The position numbers and the translations under genes are program-made. DNA of 46,729 bases from the IMG/VR virus record IMGVR_UViG_3300030520_000040, positions 1 to 46,729 of that record. One strand, given 5' to 3'. The DNA is from a virus. Position 1 is the stretch's first letter. Every line of letters begins with the position of its first letter. Positions 14,627 to 22,905 of the stretch are shown one piece after another. The notes under the pieces are model-generated. The model saw only the letters and a program-made list of their open reading frames with translations, did not search any database and had not been told where the DNA came from.

Positions 14627-17600
14627 TCACGGCATCCTCACCTTCACGCCGGCCTGCGCGAGCGACTTGGTCACGGCGGGCCCTAGCTTCCGCACGAGGT
14701 TGTTGATGTCGCTGTCGCTCATGACGGTGTTGTCGTGGACGTCGATGACGATCGTCGCCGAGCCGGAGGATGCCCCGGAGGACGCGGTGAGCCCCAGGCC
14801 GAGGGCGCCGGCGCCTGAGCCGCCCGCGTGGGCGAGAGACGCCGACGAGGCGAGCAGGTGAGACGCCGCGGTGACGTCCCCACGCCCGGCGACGATGCCC
14901 TTCGCGAGGCTCCGGGCGATCGACCGCCCGGAGTACGACGGGTCGCCGCTGCCGCTCAGCGGGCCGCGTTTGGCCGGGCTGAAGGGCAGGAAGGAGGTGA
15001 TGGTCGAGGCGACCGAGCTCATGGTGGAGCCGAGGCTGCCGAGCATGTTCTCGACGCCGCGGATCAGCCCTTGGATGACCTTCTCGCCGGCCCCGAACAG
15101 CAGGGATCCCAGGTCGCCCAGGGCGGACAGGATCCGCCCTGGTAGGCCAGCGACGAAGCCGATCATCCGGTCCTCCGCGGAGTGGACGGCGTCGGTGGCG
15201 TCGTCCCACCAGCCGCGGAAGAGCGAGGCCAGCCGGCCGAACCAGGACAGGACCGACTTCACGTCGTCGATGTCAGTCCTGATCAGCGATTTCACGTACG
15301 ACCAGGCGGCGCCGACGATCTTCATGATGAGGGCGTGGGCGGCCCGGATGTCGCCGGTTATGTCGGACCAGACCGCCCGGACGAACCCGGTGATCCCGGA
15401 CCAGGCGGCCTTCGCCCCGGAGACGATCGCGCCCCACACGGCGACCGCGGCCTTCTCGATGTCCCGCCAGTACTTGACGATCAGCAGCACGGCGGCGATG
15501 ACGGCGAGGACGATCAGGCCGATGCCGAGGAGCATGGCGGCGTTCGCGGCGATCCACGCCGCCATGGTGACCGCGGCCCCGGCGACGTTGGACGCGACGA
15601 TCACCGCGACCTTGGCCACCGTCTGCGCCACCCAGACCGCGGCGCCGGCGGCCTGCTGCGCGCCGGCCGCGACCCACGCGCCCGCGGTCGCCGCGGCCCC
15701 GGCGACGTTGCTCGCGACGACAGAGGCGACCTTGACCGCCTGCTGGGCGACCCAGCTGGCAGCCGAGGCGACCCCGGACGCGGCGGCGGTCGCCCACGCG
15801 CCGATCGTCGTCGCGGCCGACGCGACCCAGGACCCGGACGACTCGACGGCCGCCTCGTCGTTCGCCGCGGCGACCTCGGCCGCGTCCTCCTCGGCCGCCG
15901 CAGCCCCCTCGGCGGAGGACGCCTCCTGCTTCGCGGCCATCCACGCGTACTTGTCGGCGGACTCCTCGGCCGCGTCCTCGTTCGCGGCGGCGACCTCCGC
16001 GGCGTCGCCCTCCATCGCCGCCGACGCCTCCGCCGACGACGACTCCTGCGCGTCCGCGGCCGACTTCGCCGAGGCGGCCTGCGTGCCCGCGGTCTCCTTC
16101 GACATCAGCCCGAGGGCCTTCAGGGTCGCCTTGACGGTGTTCACGGCCCCGGAGACGGCGTCGAACGCCTTCTTCGCGACCGCGATGATCGCGATCACGG
16201 CGGCGATCGCGGTCACCGACACGAAGATGACCTCGGTGAGGGTCTTGTGCTTCGCGGTCCACTCGGCGATCGGGATGACGACCTTCGTGATGGCCGACAG
16301 GACGGAGGTGACGGCGGGCAGCAGGGCGGTGCCGATCGCGATCCCGGTGTTCTCGATCCCGGTCTTCGCCTGCGCGACCTTGAAGTTGAAAGTCCCCTGG
16401 ATCGTCGACCAGCCCTGGACGTTGCCGCTGGCGTCCTTCGCCTTCGCCGCGATCGCCGCGGTGTTCTTCGTCAGGTCGCCCATGTGCTTGCCGGACAGCA
16501 TCAGGGCCACGTTCAGGCCGGTCGCGCCGCCCACCATCTTCGACATGGCCTGCGTGTAGGTCTGCTTCAGGCCGGTCGCGCTCGTCGCCGACGACTTGAA
16601 CATGGTGATCAGGTGGGCCTGCTCGGGGTTGAGCCCCTTCACCGCCGTCGTCAGCGCCCCGGTGGTGATGGACCCGGAGAGGATCTGGTTCGCGAGCGAC
16701 TGCGCGGCCGGGGACATCTCCTTCAGGTAGCCGAGCATCACCGAGCCGCCGGAGGTGTTCCGCAGGATCGCGTTCCGCATCTCGTCGATCGTCCCGGCCA
16801 GCCCGGTCTTGCCGAGATTCGCCGACAGGGCGTTCGCGTTCAGGCCGAGCGCCTTCATCTCGTTCGAGCTGACGAGGGTGGGGGCCTGCATCGAGCGGAT
16901 GAAGTGCGCGAGGTCCTGCGTTGTCTGCTGGGCGCTCATGCCCTGCGCGGTCATCGTCGCGATCGCGCCGCCGACCTGGGCGAACGAGACGTGCGCGGCG
17001 GCGGCGACCGGGGTGACGGCGGACAGCGAGGACGCGAGGTCTTGCATCCGCATGTCACCGCTGCCGACCGTCTCCACCAGCTGGTTCATCAGGCTGGTCG
17101 AGTCCTTCGTCGCCTGCGAGGCGGTCAGCGACGTCCCGTAGTAGGCGGTCATGGTGCCGACGAGGGCCTTGGACGTGGTGTCGAGGTCGGCGCCGCCGAC
17201 CCGCGCGCCCTCAGCGGCCGTCTTCAGGATCGCCAGGCCCGTGGCGGCGTGGAACCCCGACGACTCGATGTGGTACATCGCGTTCGTGATGTCGGAGGCG
17301 CTCTGCCCGGTCGCCGTCGACACGCTCAGGATCCCGGCCTGCACCATGGCTAGGTTCTTCGCGGACTCCCCCGCGTCCGTCACCAGGTGAGTCGTGCTGT
17401 CCTGGAAGTTCCCCGCCGCCTTGACCATGACGGCGGCGGCCACGCCGAGGCCGAGGGCGGTGATCCCGGCGGCCCTGCCCGCAGTGGACAGGAGCTTCGA
17501 GGACGCCGCCGCCTTGTCGGCCGCGTCCTTCTGGGCGGCGGCCTCCTCGGCGGCGGCGGCGGCGGCCTCGGTGTCCGACGCGGCGACGGCCTTCTGCACG

Positions 17601-18241
17601 TCCGCCTGCCGGGCCTGGGACGCTGTCAGGTCGTCGGACGCCTTCTTCGCGTCCTTCTCCGCCGCCGTCAGGCTCTGCGCCGCCGCGGCGACGTTGTCCG
17701 ACGTGTTGAGCGACGCCTGCCGGGCCTGGGCGGCGGCGAGGTCGCTCGCGGCCCCGGCGGCCTCCCGGTCGGCGACCGCGACCCGCTCCGTCGCGACCGC
17801 GAGCGCGTCCTCGTCTCCCGCGGCCGTGGCGGCCAGCAGAGACGACCGCGCCTCTTTCAGCTGCGCCGCCGACGCCGCGGCCTTCTCCTGCGCCGCCGCG
17901 ACCTCGTTCGCGGCGGCGGCGACCTGATCCTCGGTTGCGGCGTCCTGCTGGGTGATGGCCAGCAGGTTCCGCTCTGCGTCCGCGAGGGCGCTCGCCGTCT
18001 GCGCCTGCTTCGACTGCGCGGCCTCGACCCGCGCGCTGGCGAGCTCGAGGGCGTCAGCGCCGGAGGCGGTCTGGGCCAGCGACTCGTCGATCGCCTCGCC
18101 GGCGCCCCTGGCGGTGTCGGCCGCCGACTTCGCGGTGTCGGAGAACTTGTCGAGGCTCTCGTCGACCTTCGCGAAGATCTCCGACGCGGCGTCCCTGGCT
18201 TCCAGGATCGCGAGAACCGTAAAACTCTCGGCGCCTGCCAC
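14627..18241 (-). CDS. Tail tape measure protein
   Basis: 1204 residues from GTG 18241. The N-terminal 240 residues are Ala/Glu/Lys-rich coiled coil. Residues ~265-490 match the conserved tape measure core (GNFQDSTTHLVTDAG, QSASDITNAMYHIESSGFHA, SALVGT-like and AAHVSFAQVGGAIATMTAQG). Hydrophobic stretches lie near residues 665-690 (FVSVTAIAAVIAIIAVA) and 890-935 (AMLLGIGLIVLAVIAAVLLIV). Near residues 740-880 there are internal repeats: DAAEVAAAN-x-x-AA occurs twice and VASVVASNVAGAA / VAVIVASNVAGAA twice. It sets tail length and spans the tail lumen. Longest tail gene, directly after the chaperones, as in siphoviruses. Confidence 0.93.
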   Translation of the reverse strand: MAGAESFTVLAILEARDAASEIFAKVDESLDKFSDTAKSAADTARGAGEAIDESLAQTASGADALELASARVEAAQSKQAQTASALADAERNLLAITQQDAATEDQVAAAANEVAAAQEKAAASAAQLKEARSSLLAATAAGDEDALAVATERVAVADREAAGAASDLAAAQARQASLNTSDNVAAAAQSLTAAEKDAKKASDDLTASQARQADVQKAVAASDTEAAAAAAEEAAAQKDAADKAAASSKLLSTAGRAAGITALGLGVAAAVMVKAAGNFQDSTTHLVTDAGESAKNLAMVQAGILSVSTATGQSASDITNAMYHIESSGFHAATGLAILKTAAEGARVGGADLDTTSKALVGTMTAYYGTSLTASQATKDSTSLMNQLVETVGSGDMRMQDLASSLSAVTPVAAAAHVSFAQVGGAIATMTAQGMSAQQTTQDLAHFIRSMQAPTLVSSNEMKALGLNANALSANLGKTGLAGTIDEMRNAILRNTSGGSVMLGYLKEMSPAAQSLANQILSGSITTGALTTAVKGLNPEQAHLITMFKSSATSATGLKQTYTQAMSKMVGGATGLNVALMLSGKHMGDLTKNTAAIAAKAKDASGNVQGWSTIQGTFNFKVAQAKTGIENTGIAIGTALLPAVTSVLSAITKVVIPIAEWTAKHKTLTEVIFVSVTAIAAVIAIIAVAKKAFDAVSGAVNTVKATLKALGLMSKETAGTQAASAKSAADAQESSSAEASAAMEGDAAEVAAANEDAAEESADKYAWMAAKQEASSAEGAAAAEEDAAEVAAANDEAAVESSGSWVASAATTIGAWATAAASGVASAASWVAQQAVKVASVVASNVAGAAATAGAWVAAGAQQAAGAAVWVAQTVAKVAVIVASNVAGAAVTMAAWIAANAAMLLGIGLIVLAVIAAVLLIVKYWRDIEKAAVAVWGAIVSGAKAAWSGITGFVRAVWSDITGDIRAAHALIMKIVGAAWSYVKSLIRTDIDDVKSVLSWFGRLASLFRGWWDDATDAVHSAEDRMIGFVAGLPGRILSALGDLGSLLFGAGEKVIQGLIRGVENMLGSLGSTMSSVASTITSFLPFSPAKRGPLSGSGDPSYSGRSIARSLAKGIVAGRGDVTAASHLLASSASLAHAGGSGAGALGLGLTASSGASSGSATIVIDVHDNTVMSDSDINNLVRKLGPAVTKSLAQAGVKVRMP

Positions 18242-18277
18242 CGTTCACCGCCAGACAGGGGTAAGGGGAAGCGGGAC

Positions 18278-18497
18278 TCACCTGCGGCGGTTCGCCTGAG
18301 CCGCCCGCGCGTTCTCCTCGCGGCGGATCAGCTGGATGATCAGGGCGTAGTGCTGGACCTCACGCCAGGGGCGGTTCCGGAGATCCTCCCTCGTCAGCCC
18401 CAGCTGCTGCCAGAACTCCCTCTCGATCAGGAAGTCCTGCAGCACCTCCGGCCCCGCCGTCCCCATCCGGACCGCCCCGGACAGCTTCGTCAGGAAA
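18278..18497 (-). CDS. Tail assembly chaperone, frameshift extension (GT-type C-terminal part)
   Basis: The frame reads LTKLSGAVRMGTAGPEVLQD and continues LIEREFWQQLGLTREDL and ALIIQLIRREENARAAQANRRR to the stop at 18278. This W-E-x-x-HYALIIQLI ending is the usual C-terminal domain of frameshifted tail chaperones. It lacks its own convincing ribosome site and is one base forward relative to the upstream chaperone frame. A +1 slip at TTT-C (18494-18497) would join it after residue 129 and give a product of about 200 residues. The fused form would bridge the tape measure and tube subunits. Confidence 0.75.
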
Positions 18498-18881
18498 CGT
18501 GGCCTGTTCGGCCGGCTCCGGCGGCCCGTTCAGCTCGTCGCACTTGCTGTAGATCTGCATGCGCATCCACACGGGCATCCGCTCGATGTTCGCCCGCTTC
18601 GCCTTCTCCGGCGCCAGCGCCCAGATCGTCTCGCCGTCAGCCTCGTCGAGGTTCCAGTCGACGATCGACGCGATCAGCATCCGGATCTGCGCCTCCCGCT
18701 GGTCGATGTCGGAGAACTGCACCTTGCCGTTGCTCGTCGCGCTGATGTGGTGCCTCGACCCGAGCGCGAGCTCGACCGGGGCGTACTCGGCGGACGACAG
18801 GCAGGGCTTGACGTCAACCCAGTACCCGCGGTCGAAGGTGATCCGCACGGGGGTCTCGTACGCGGAGAGAAAGCCGGGCAT
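18360..18881 (-). CDS. Tail assembly chaperone (G-type, zero frame)
   Basis: 173 residues from ATG 18881 (MPGFLSAYETPVRITFDRGY) with AGGAG upstream; an in-frame ATG at 19031 overlaps the HNH gene and is rejected. The body contains VDVKPCLSSAEYAPVELALG, REAQIRMLIASIVDWNLDE and MPVWMRMQIYSKCDELNG, matching phage tail chaperones just upstream of the tape measure. The last ~44 residues (after QATF) are Gly/Pro-rich, typical of the non-shifted product. Together with the shifted form it recruits tail tube protein onto the tape measure. Confidence 0.8.
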   Translation of the reverse strand: MPGFLSAYETPVRITFDRGYWVDVKPCLSSAEYAPVELALGSRHHISATSNGKVQFSDIDQREAQIRMLIASIVDWNLDEADGETIWALAPEKAKRANIERMPVWMRMQIYSKCDELNGPPEPAEQATFPDEAVRGGPDGDGGAGGAAGLPDREGVLAAAGADEGGSPEPPLA

Positions 18882-18918
18882 TGCCTGTTGCGCTCCTAAA
18901 GGACGGCGGGAACGGGAA

Positions 18919-18944
18919 AGCCCCCGGGCTGTTGCCCGAGGGCT
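18919..18944 (-). terminator. GC-rich hairpin between tail chaperone and HNH cassette
   Basis: AGCCC pairs with GGGCT around an inner CGGGC-TGTT-GCCCG stem. It lies between the stop of the HNH endonuclease (18962) and the ATG of the chaperone (18881). It may end or attenuate HNH transcripts so the inserted gene does not upset chaperone expression. Very similar AAGCCC...GGGCTT hairpins flank the capsid gene. Confidence 0.5.
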
Positions 18945-18961
18945 GGGTGGTACGGGGAAGC

Positions 18962-19768
18962 TCAGGCGGCTTTGCGGGCCTTCCATCGACCGCGCGCGGC
19001 ATCCGAGCACGTGATGCAGACCCGGACCCACCGCGTGTTGGCCTTGGTGAACTCATGACCATTGCCGCAGTGCGTGCCGCGCTCGGTGGAGGCGCCGCGC
19101 CGAACGTTGACTTCGTGGAGCACGGGCTCGAGGTGTTCGGGACGAACGCAGGCGCGATTCCGGCAGAGATGATCGATGACCATTCCGTGAGGGATCGGCC
19201 CGACGAACACTTCGTATGAGGCGCGGTGCGCCATATGGTTTTTCTTACGCCCGTTTTCGGTGATGCCGATCACGCCATAGCCGTCGCGATTCGGGCGGCC
19301 GGTCCAGAACCAGCAGTGGTCCGTCTTGACGACCTTGGCCTCGATGCGCTCGCGGAGAGTTGCGCCGCGCCGGGTGTGCTTGTCCGGCGTCAGCGGGTCG
19401 CCCGTGAGGTAGTACTTCTGGTAGTGGCGCTTGCACCAGCCGAGACCGCCATTGGCGACGGCATCGCAGGGCTTCGCCTTGCAGGGCCGACTTGAGAGCG
19501 ATCCCTTCATCGCCCGGCCGGCCTCCGGGTCGCCGTATTGCTTCCAGCGCTGGTAGTGGGCGCAGCACCAGCCGCGCCGCAGGGCCGGCTTGTCACACCA
19601 CCCGATTGCGCAGATGCCCTCGTCGACCCGCGTCTTTCGCAATGCGCGGAGAGGCCGGTCGGCCTGCGCGTCACCGTACTTCAGCACTCGCTGGTAGTGG
19701 GCGTTGCACCAGCCCCGGGCCAGCGGCGCCCTGTCGCAGTCCTCTACCTTGCATGTAACGTTGCCCAT
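18962..19768 (-). CDS. HNH homing endonuclease with zinc-finger repeats
   Basis: 268 residues from ATG 19768 (GGGAG five bases upstream). The N-terminal 130 residues hold three zinc-binding repeats of the type C-x4-C...GWC-x2-HYQ (TCKVEDC...GWCNAHYQ; ICAIGWC...GWCCAHYQ; PCKAKPC...GWCKRHYQ). The HNH nuclease follows: HCWFWTGRPNRDGYGVIG, AHRASYEVFVGPIPHGMVID, HLCRNRACVRPEHLEPV. A C-terminal zinc ribbon (THCGNGHEFT...RVCITCSD) ends it. It stands between tail tube and chaperone genes with its own promoter, as expected of a free-standing homing endonuclease. No signs of decay. Confidence 0.88.
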   Translation of the reverse strand: MGNVTCKVEDCDRAPLARGWCNAHYQRVLKYGDAQADRPLRALRKTRVDEGICAIGWCDKPALRRGWCCAHYQRWKQYGDPEAGRAMKGSLSSRPCKAKPCDAVANGGLGWCKRHYQKYYLTGDPLTPDKHTRRGATLRERIEAKVVKTDHCWFWTGRPNRDGYGVIGITENGRKKNHMAHRASYEVFVGPIPHGMVIDHLCRNRACVRPEHLEPVLHEVNVRRGASTERGTHCGNGHEFTKANTRWVRVCITCSDAARGRWKARKAA

Positions 19769-19827
19769 GTCGACTCCCATAAGTCGGCCAAGCCCCGGGC
19801 CGGATGCGAGTGATGGCGTCACTCCCG

Positions 19828-19855
19828 GTCGCGGGGACCTTTAGCTAATTATAGC
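19828..19855 (-). promoter_or_regulatory. Promoter and conserved leader of HNH cassette (copy C)
   Basis: A consensus TATAAT (minus strand, 19848-19853) is followed by TAGC, TAAAGGTCCCC and GCGAC. It lies right behind the tail tube stop codon and about 80 bases before the HNH ATG. The leader matches copies A (46441-46466) and B (12425-12456). It gives the endonuclease transcription independent of the structural operon. Confidence 0.55.
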
Positions 19856-19870
19856 GAAAAGGGCGGGCGC

Positions 19871-20854
19871 TTATCCTGTATATGCGGTGCTGACCCCATT
19901 TACCACGACCGCCTGAATGGTGTACTGGCTACCGCCAGTTAGCGGCCTGCTGGCTTCAAATGAAAAACTCGACATTATAATATCGTCGAATTTGACGTCG
20001 TTCGCGTACTTGGTCAGGACGACCTGCGGGCAGGTGAACGTCACGGAGTAGCCGGACCCGCCGGGGTGGGTGAACGCGACTGACAGCGCCCCGAGGGTCA
20101 GGTTCTCGTATGTGGTGAAGTCGCCGTAGGTGGAGTCGTTCAGCGACGACCACACGACGTCGATGGTGCCGGAGACGTGCAGGCTGACGGGGGTGATGAA
20201 CGACGGCCCGTGGTTGGAGCTGTAGGTCCAGGTTTCCTTGAGGCCGTTGTCGATGTCGAGCGTCACATTGGTGACGTCCGCGCGGGCGTGCGTGTCGAGC
20301 GTCAGCGACGCCTCGCTGAACACCCACGGGAGCTCGTTCGTGACGGTGATCGCCGTGGGGCTGGTGAGGATCGCGACGGACTGGCCGGACATGTCCGCCG
20401 AGATCATCACCGGCTCGTTGCCGACAGGGGCCTTGACGCTGAACTTGCCGACCCGGCAGCCCGCGAACTGCAGGCTCTGGTAGTTGCCGAGGTTCTTCTC
20501 GACGGTCAGGCTGGCGAGGGTGTTGGCCTGGGAGATCGTGTGCGTGTAGGGAAGGCCGGAGCCCGTCACCGCGTCCGTGCCGATCGCGGCCACCAGCAGC
20601 GGGATCGCGTTCGACGGGAACAGCGGGCCCTCGATCGTGCCGACGTTCTTCGCCTCGCCCTGCAGGTTGAAAACCTGCTTGTCCCGGTCGCCCATCATCA
20701 GGGTCGGGGAGAACCAGCCGGAGTCGTACTCCATCCCGTTCGTGGTCATCGGGAGGAACGTGGTCGCGGCCACGGGCGTGCCGAAGGCCGACTCCACCGC
20801 GAGTCCGGTGGCGCTCTCACTGCCGGGCCGCTCTGTGATCGTTGGGTACGCCAC
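19871..20854 (-). CDS. Major tail tube protein
   Basis: 327 residues from ATG 20854 (MAYPTITERPGSESATGLAV). N-terminal AVESAFGTPVAATTFLPM is a classic start of siphovirus tail tube proteins. Later segments HTISQANTLASLTVEKNL, CRVGKFSVKAP, EPVMISADMSG and LSVAFTHPGGSGYSVTF build the beta-barrel. It is placed between head-tail joining genes and the tail chaperones. Hexamers of this protein would form the tail tube. The gene lies directly downstream of a plus-strand island, so it may need its own promoter. Confidence 0.9.
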   Translation of the reverse strand: MAYPTITERPGSESATGLAVESAFGTPVAATTFLPMTTNGMEYDSGWFSPTLMMGDRDKQVFNLQGEAKNVGTIEGPLFPSNAIPLLVAAIGTDAVTGSGLPYTHTISQANTLASLTVEKNLGNYQSLQFAGCRVGKFSVKAPVGNEPVMISADMSGQSVAILTSPTAITVTNELPWVFSEASLTLDTHARADVTNVTLDIDNGLKETWTYSSNHGPSFITPVSLHVSGTIDVVWSSLNDSTYGDFTTYENLTLGALSVAFTHPGGSGYSVTFTCPQVVLTKYANDVKFDDIIMSSFSFEASRPLTGGSQYTIQAVVVNGVSTAYTG

Positions 20855-20905
20855 GGCGCTCCCTCCTTTGCTCTGGTGCTTGCAGGGGCGGGGCGCGCCA
20901 GGCGG

Positions 20906-20911
20906 GATACT
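20906..20911 (+). promoter_or_regulatory. Putative leaderless promoter -10 (GATACT, N6, GTG)
   Basis: GATACT is followed by six bases and GTG at 20918. TTGCAG at 20880-20885 could act as a -35 element, though the 20-base spacer is long. No Shine-Dalgarno sequence precedes the start. Confidence 0.5.
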
Positions 20912-20917
20912 GGCGGG

Positions 20918-21361
20918 GTGAATGCGGCATACGAGGACGAGACAGGCGAGATCGCCGACTTCATGGCGGCGCGACTCGACGAGTTGGAGGCGGCGGCAGA
21001 AGCCGCGACGCCCGGCCCGTGGACGGATACCGGGCAGCGGGATGTGTTCGTGGAGCAGCTCGCCACGTCAGCGGGAACCCCCGCCGAAGACCTGCACCTC
21101 ATCGCCGAGATGGAGGCTTGCGGCGATCACCCGGACCGTCGCAGGGCCGACGCGGAGCACATCATCCTGCACGACCCGGTGCGCGTCCTTGCGAGCGCCG
21201 CCGCCGACCGGGCGATGCTGCACGAGCACGCGGCGTTCGCGGGCATCGCGCTCAATGACCTGTCGGTGCGGGAATGGGCCAACGCTCTGGGGCGGATGGT
21301 CAGGATCAGGGCGTCGGCGTGGGCCTGGCATCCGGAGTACAAGGCGGGGTGGAAGCCGTGA
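20918..21361 (+). CDS. DUF6221-like protein
   Basis: 147 residues from GTG 20918 (VNAAYEDETGEIADFMAARLDE). N-terminal IADFMAARLDELEAAAEAA, central HIILHDPVRVLASAAADRAMLHEH and the C-terminal HPEYKAGWKP follow the pattern of DUF6221 proteins, common in Streptomyces phages and genomes and of unknown function. It is the first gene of a five-gene plus-strand island; its stop overlaps the next start (GTGA). A helical cytoplasmic protein is likely. Confidence 0.75.
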   Translation: MNAAYEDETGEIADFMAARLDELEAAAEAATPGPWTDTGQRDVFVEQLATSAGTPAEDLHLIAEMEACGDHPDRRRADAEHIILHDPVRVLASAAADRAMLHEHAAFAGIALNDLSVREWANALGRMVRIRASAWAWHPEYKAGWKP

Positions 21362-21777
21362 GCGAGACAGGCGAGATGAGCACGACGGACGAGATCGCGG
21401 CGTTCTACGCGGCGAGGCTCGGCGAGGAAGAGGCGGCGGCGAAGGGCATGGTCGCCGCGTTCGACGGCGTCGCCGAGTGGGTGATCCAGGAGAACGGCGG
21501 CGAGTTCGACTTCACGGTCACCGCCGGCCAGTTGGCGACGGAGGGCGTGGCGGACGCGTGGCGGGAAGACGCGGCGTCGTGGATCGCCCGCCATGACCCG
21601 GCGCGGGCGCTGCGGAAGGTCAGGGCGGGGCGGAAGCTGATCCTGCGGTACCAGGTCGCGATGGGGGTCCGCGAGGAGGACCACGACCCGACCGTCACGG
21701 CGCTCGTCGGGCAGATGCGCGACGAGGCGACCATCTGGGAGGACCACCCGGAGTACAAGGAGCTGTGGAGGCCGTGA
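21358..21777 (+). CDS. DUF6221-like protein, tandem paralog
   Basis: 139 residues from GTG 21358, giving a 4-base overlap with the preceding stop. VSETGEMSTTDEIAAFYAAR resembles the upstream paralog's N-terminus, the core WIARHDPARALRKVRAGRKLI is the DUF6221 signature, and the end is HPEYKELWRP. Tandem copies of the family suggest local duplication or selection for variants. Function unknown. Confidence 0.78.
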   Translation: MSETGEMSTTDEIAAFYAARLGEEEAAAKGMVAAFDGVAEWVIQENGGEFDFTVTAGQLATEGVADAWREDAASWIARHDPARALRKVRAGRKLILRYQVAMGVREEDHDPTVTALVGQMRDEATIWEDHPEYKELWRP

Positions 21778-22217
21778 CCTGTCCCGGCGTCGCGCCGCCG
21801 CTTGATGACGCCTTCCCGAAGGTCTCCCGCGCGCGGATGATCATCGAGTTCACGGACCGCTCGGCCCGCCACTTCGAGGCAAGCGCCCCGGCCGAGGCGG
21901 AGATCAAACTGCTCACCGTTGACGACCTGGCGGAGGAGCGGTACGGCTACCGGCCCGAGCCGCCGTTCTTCCCGGCCGGCTACCTCACCCACCTGCTGCC
22001 GTCCTATGGTGACCGGTTCGGCGGCGTGATACTGCGCTTGGCCTGCTACCCCAACGGCCTAGAGCCGGCTGCTCACCTGAGGATTGAGCAGGAGTCCGGG
22101 GAGATCCCGCCCGAGGTGGCCGAACGGGCGGTCGGCGTGATCGACACGTTGCCGGCACCGGAGGGCGCGCTGCTGGCGCTCCGCCCGTACCTAGCCAGGA
22201 TCGCGGGGATGCAGTGA
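21774..22217 (+). CDS. Unknown plus-strand island protein, 147 residues
   Basis: GTG 21774 overlaps the previous stop by 4 bases (a GTG at 21765 is also in frame). The sequence starts VTCPGVAPPLDDAFPKVSRA and contains IIEFTDRSARHFEASAPAEA, EERYGYRPEPPFFPAGYLTH and a C-terminal acidic helix IPPEVAERAVGVIDTLPAPEG. I do not recognise the family. It is soluble and mixed alpha/beta by composition. Coupling to the DUF6221 genes suggests co-expression early or independently of the structural operon. Confidence 0.65.
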   Translation: MTCPGVAPPLDDAFPKVSRARMIIEFTDRSARHFEASAPAEAEIKLLTVDDLAEERYGYRPEPPFFPAGYLTHLLPSYGDRFGGVILRLACYPNGLEPAAHLRIEQESGEIPPEVAERAVGVIDTLPAPEGALLALRPYLARIAGMQ

Positions 22218-22423
22218 GCGGGCGAGAGCACCCGCGAACGCAGAAAGTGGCCGAGGCCCAGTCCGACGTGCAGCGGCGGGTCTGCAAACTGCAGCGCGAG
22301 CACGGCCTGACCGACGTCGAGATGCTTCAGGCGCTGGCCGGCTGGCAGTCCGGCTGCCTCAAGTCGATGCTGCGAGCCGAGCGGCACCCGGACGACCCCG
22401 GCGCGCCCGCCGATTGGGAGTGA
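22214..22423 (+). CDS. Unknown 69-residue island protein, possibly DNA-binding
   Basis: GTG 22214 overlaps the previous stop (GTGA). The product is a short helical protein: AEAQSDVQRRVCKLQREHGL then TDVEMLQALAGWQSGCLKSM and a tail DDPGAPADWE. The TDVEMLQALAGWQSGCLKSML segment has the spacing of a helix-turn-helix, but the call is weak. Confidence 0.6.
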   Translation: MSGREHPRTQKVAEAQSDVQRRVCKLQREHGLTDVEMLQALAGWQSGCLKSMLRAERHPDDPGAPADWE

Positions 22424-22427
22424 GACC

Positions 22428-22883
22428 GTGAGCGCGAGACGCAAGCCGACACCGCGAGGGCTTTTCCTGCGGGAGTTCCCGGCGGACACGCTGCCCGGCA
22501 TCCTGGAGCCGTTCCTGTGGCTAGTGACAGCCGAGGTCCGGGACGTCCACGGACTGCGGTCCTCGTTCCGGCTGTCCCGCGTGCAGGGCATCGTGAGAGG
22601 CCCCGAAACGGTCGGCGACACGGGCGCGGACGTTGACGAGCTCGTCGGTCGCGACCATCAGGGTTTCATCGACGGCCTCGGCCGGGCGTCACGCGAGGCC
22701 GACTACAGGGCCGCCGAGGAGGTGGTCGCCGCTGCTCTCGCGGCCGGGTGCCGGCTGGCCGGCCCTTCGGAGATCAGCATGCGCGTGCGGGTCGACACCG
22801 ATCGTGAGACGGGGATCGAGGTCCATCGCGGCGAATGCCACGTCGACCTGAGTTTCCTGGTCCCGTACGGCAGGGAGGCGTGA
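22428..22883 (+). CDS. Unknown 151-residue island protein
   Basis: GTG 22428, 4 bases after the preceding stop. Contains PRGLFLREFPADTLPGILEP near the N-terminus, VGRDHQGFIDGLGRASREAD centrally and a beta C-terminus MRVRVDTDRETGIEVHRGE then HVDLSFLVPYGREA. I do not recognise it. It closes the island and converges on the minus gene ending at 22906. A following GTGA-coupled frame to 23047 is mostly antisense to that gene and is not called. Confidence 0.6.
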   Translation: MSARRKPTPRGLFLREFPADTLPGILEPFLWLVTAEVRDVHGLRSSFRLSRVQGIVRGPETVGDTGADVDELVGRDHQGFIDGLGRASREADYRAAEEVVAAALAAGCRLAGPSEISMRVRVDTDRETGIEVHRGECHVDLSFLVPYGREA

Positions 22884-22905
22884 GCGTCGGCTGCCTGTTC
22901 GGGAC

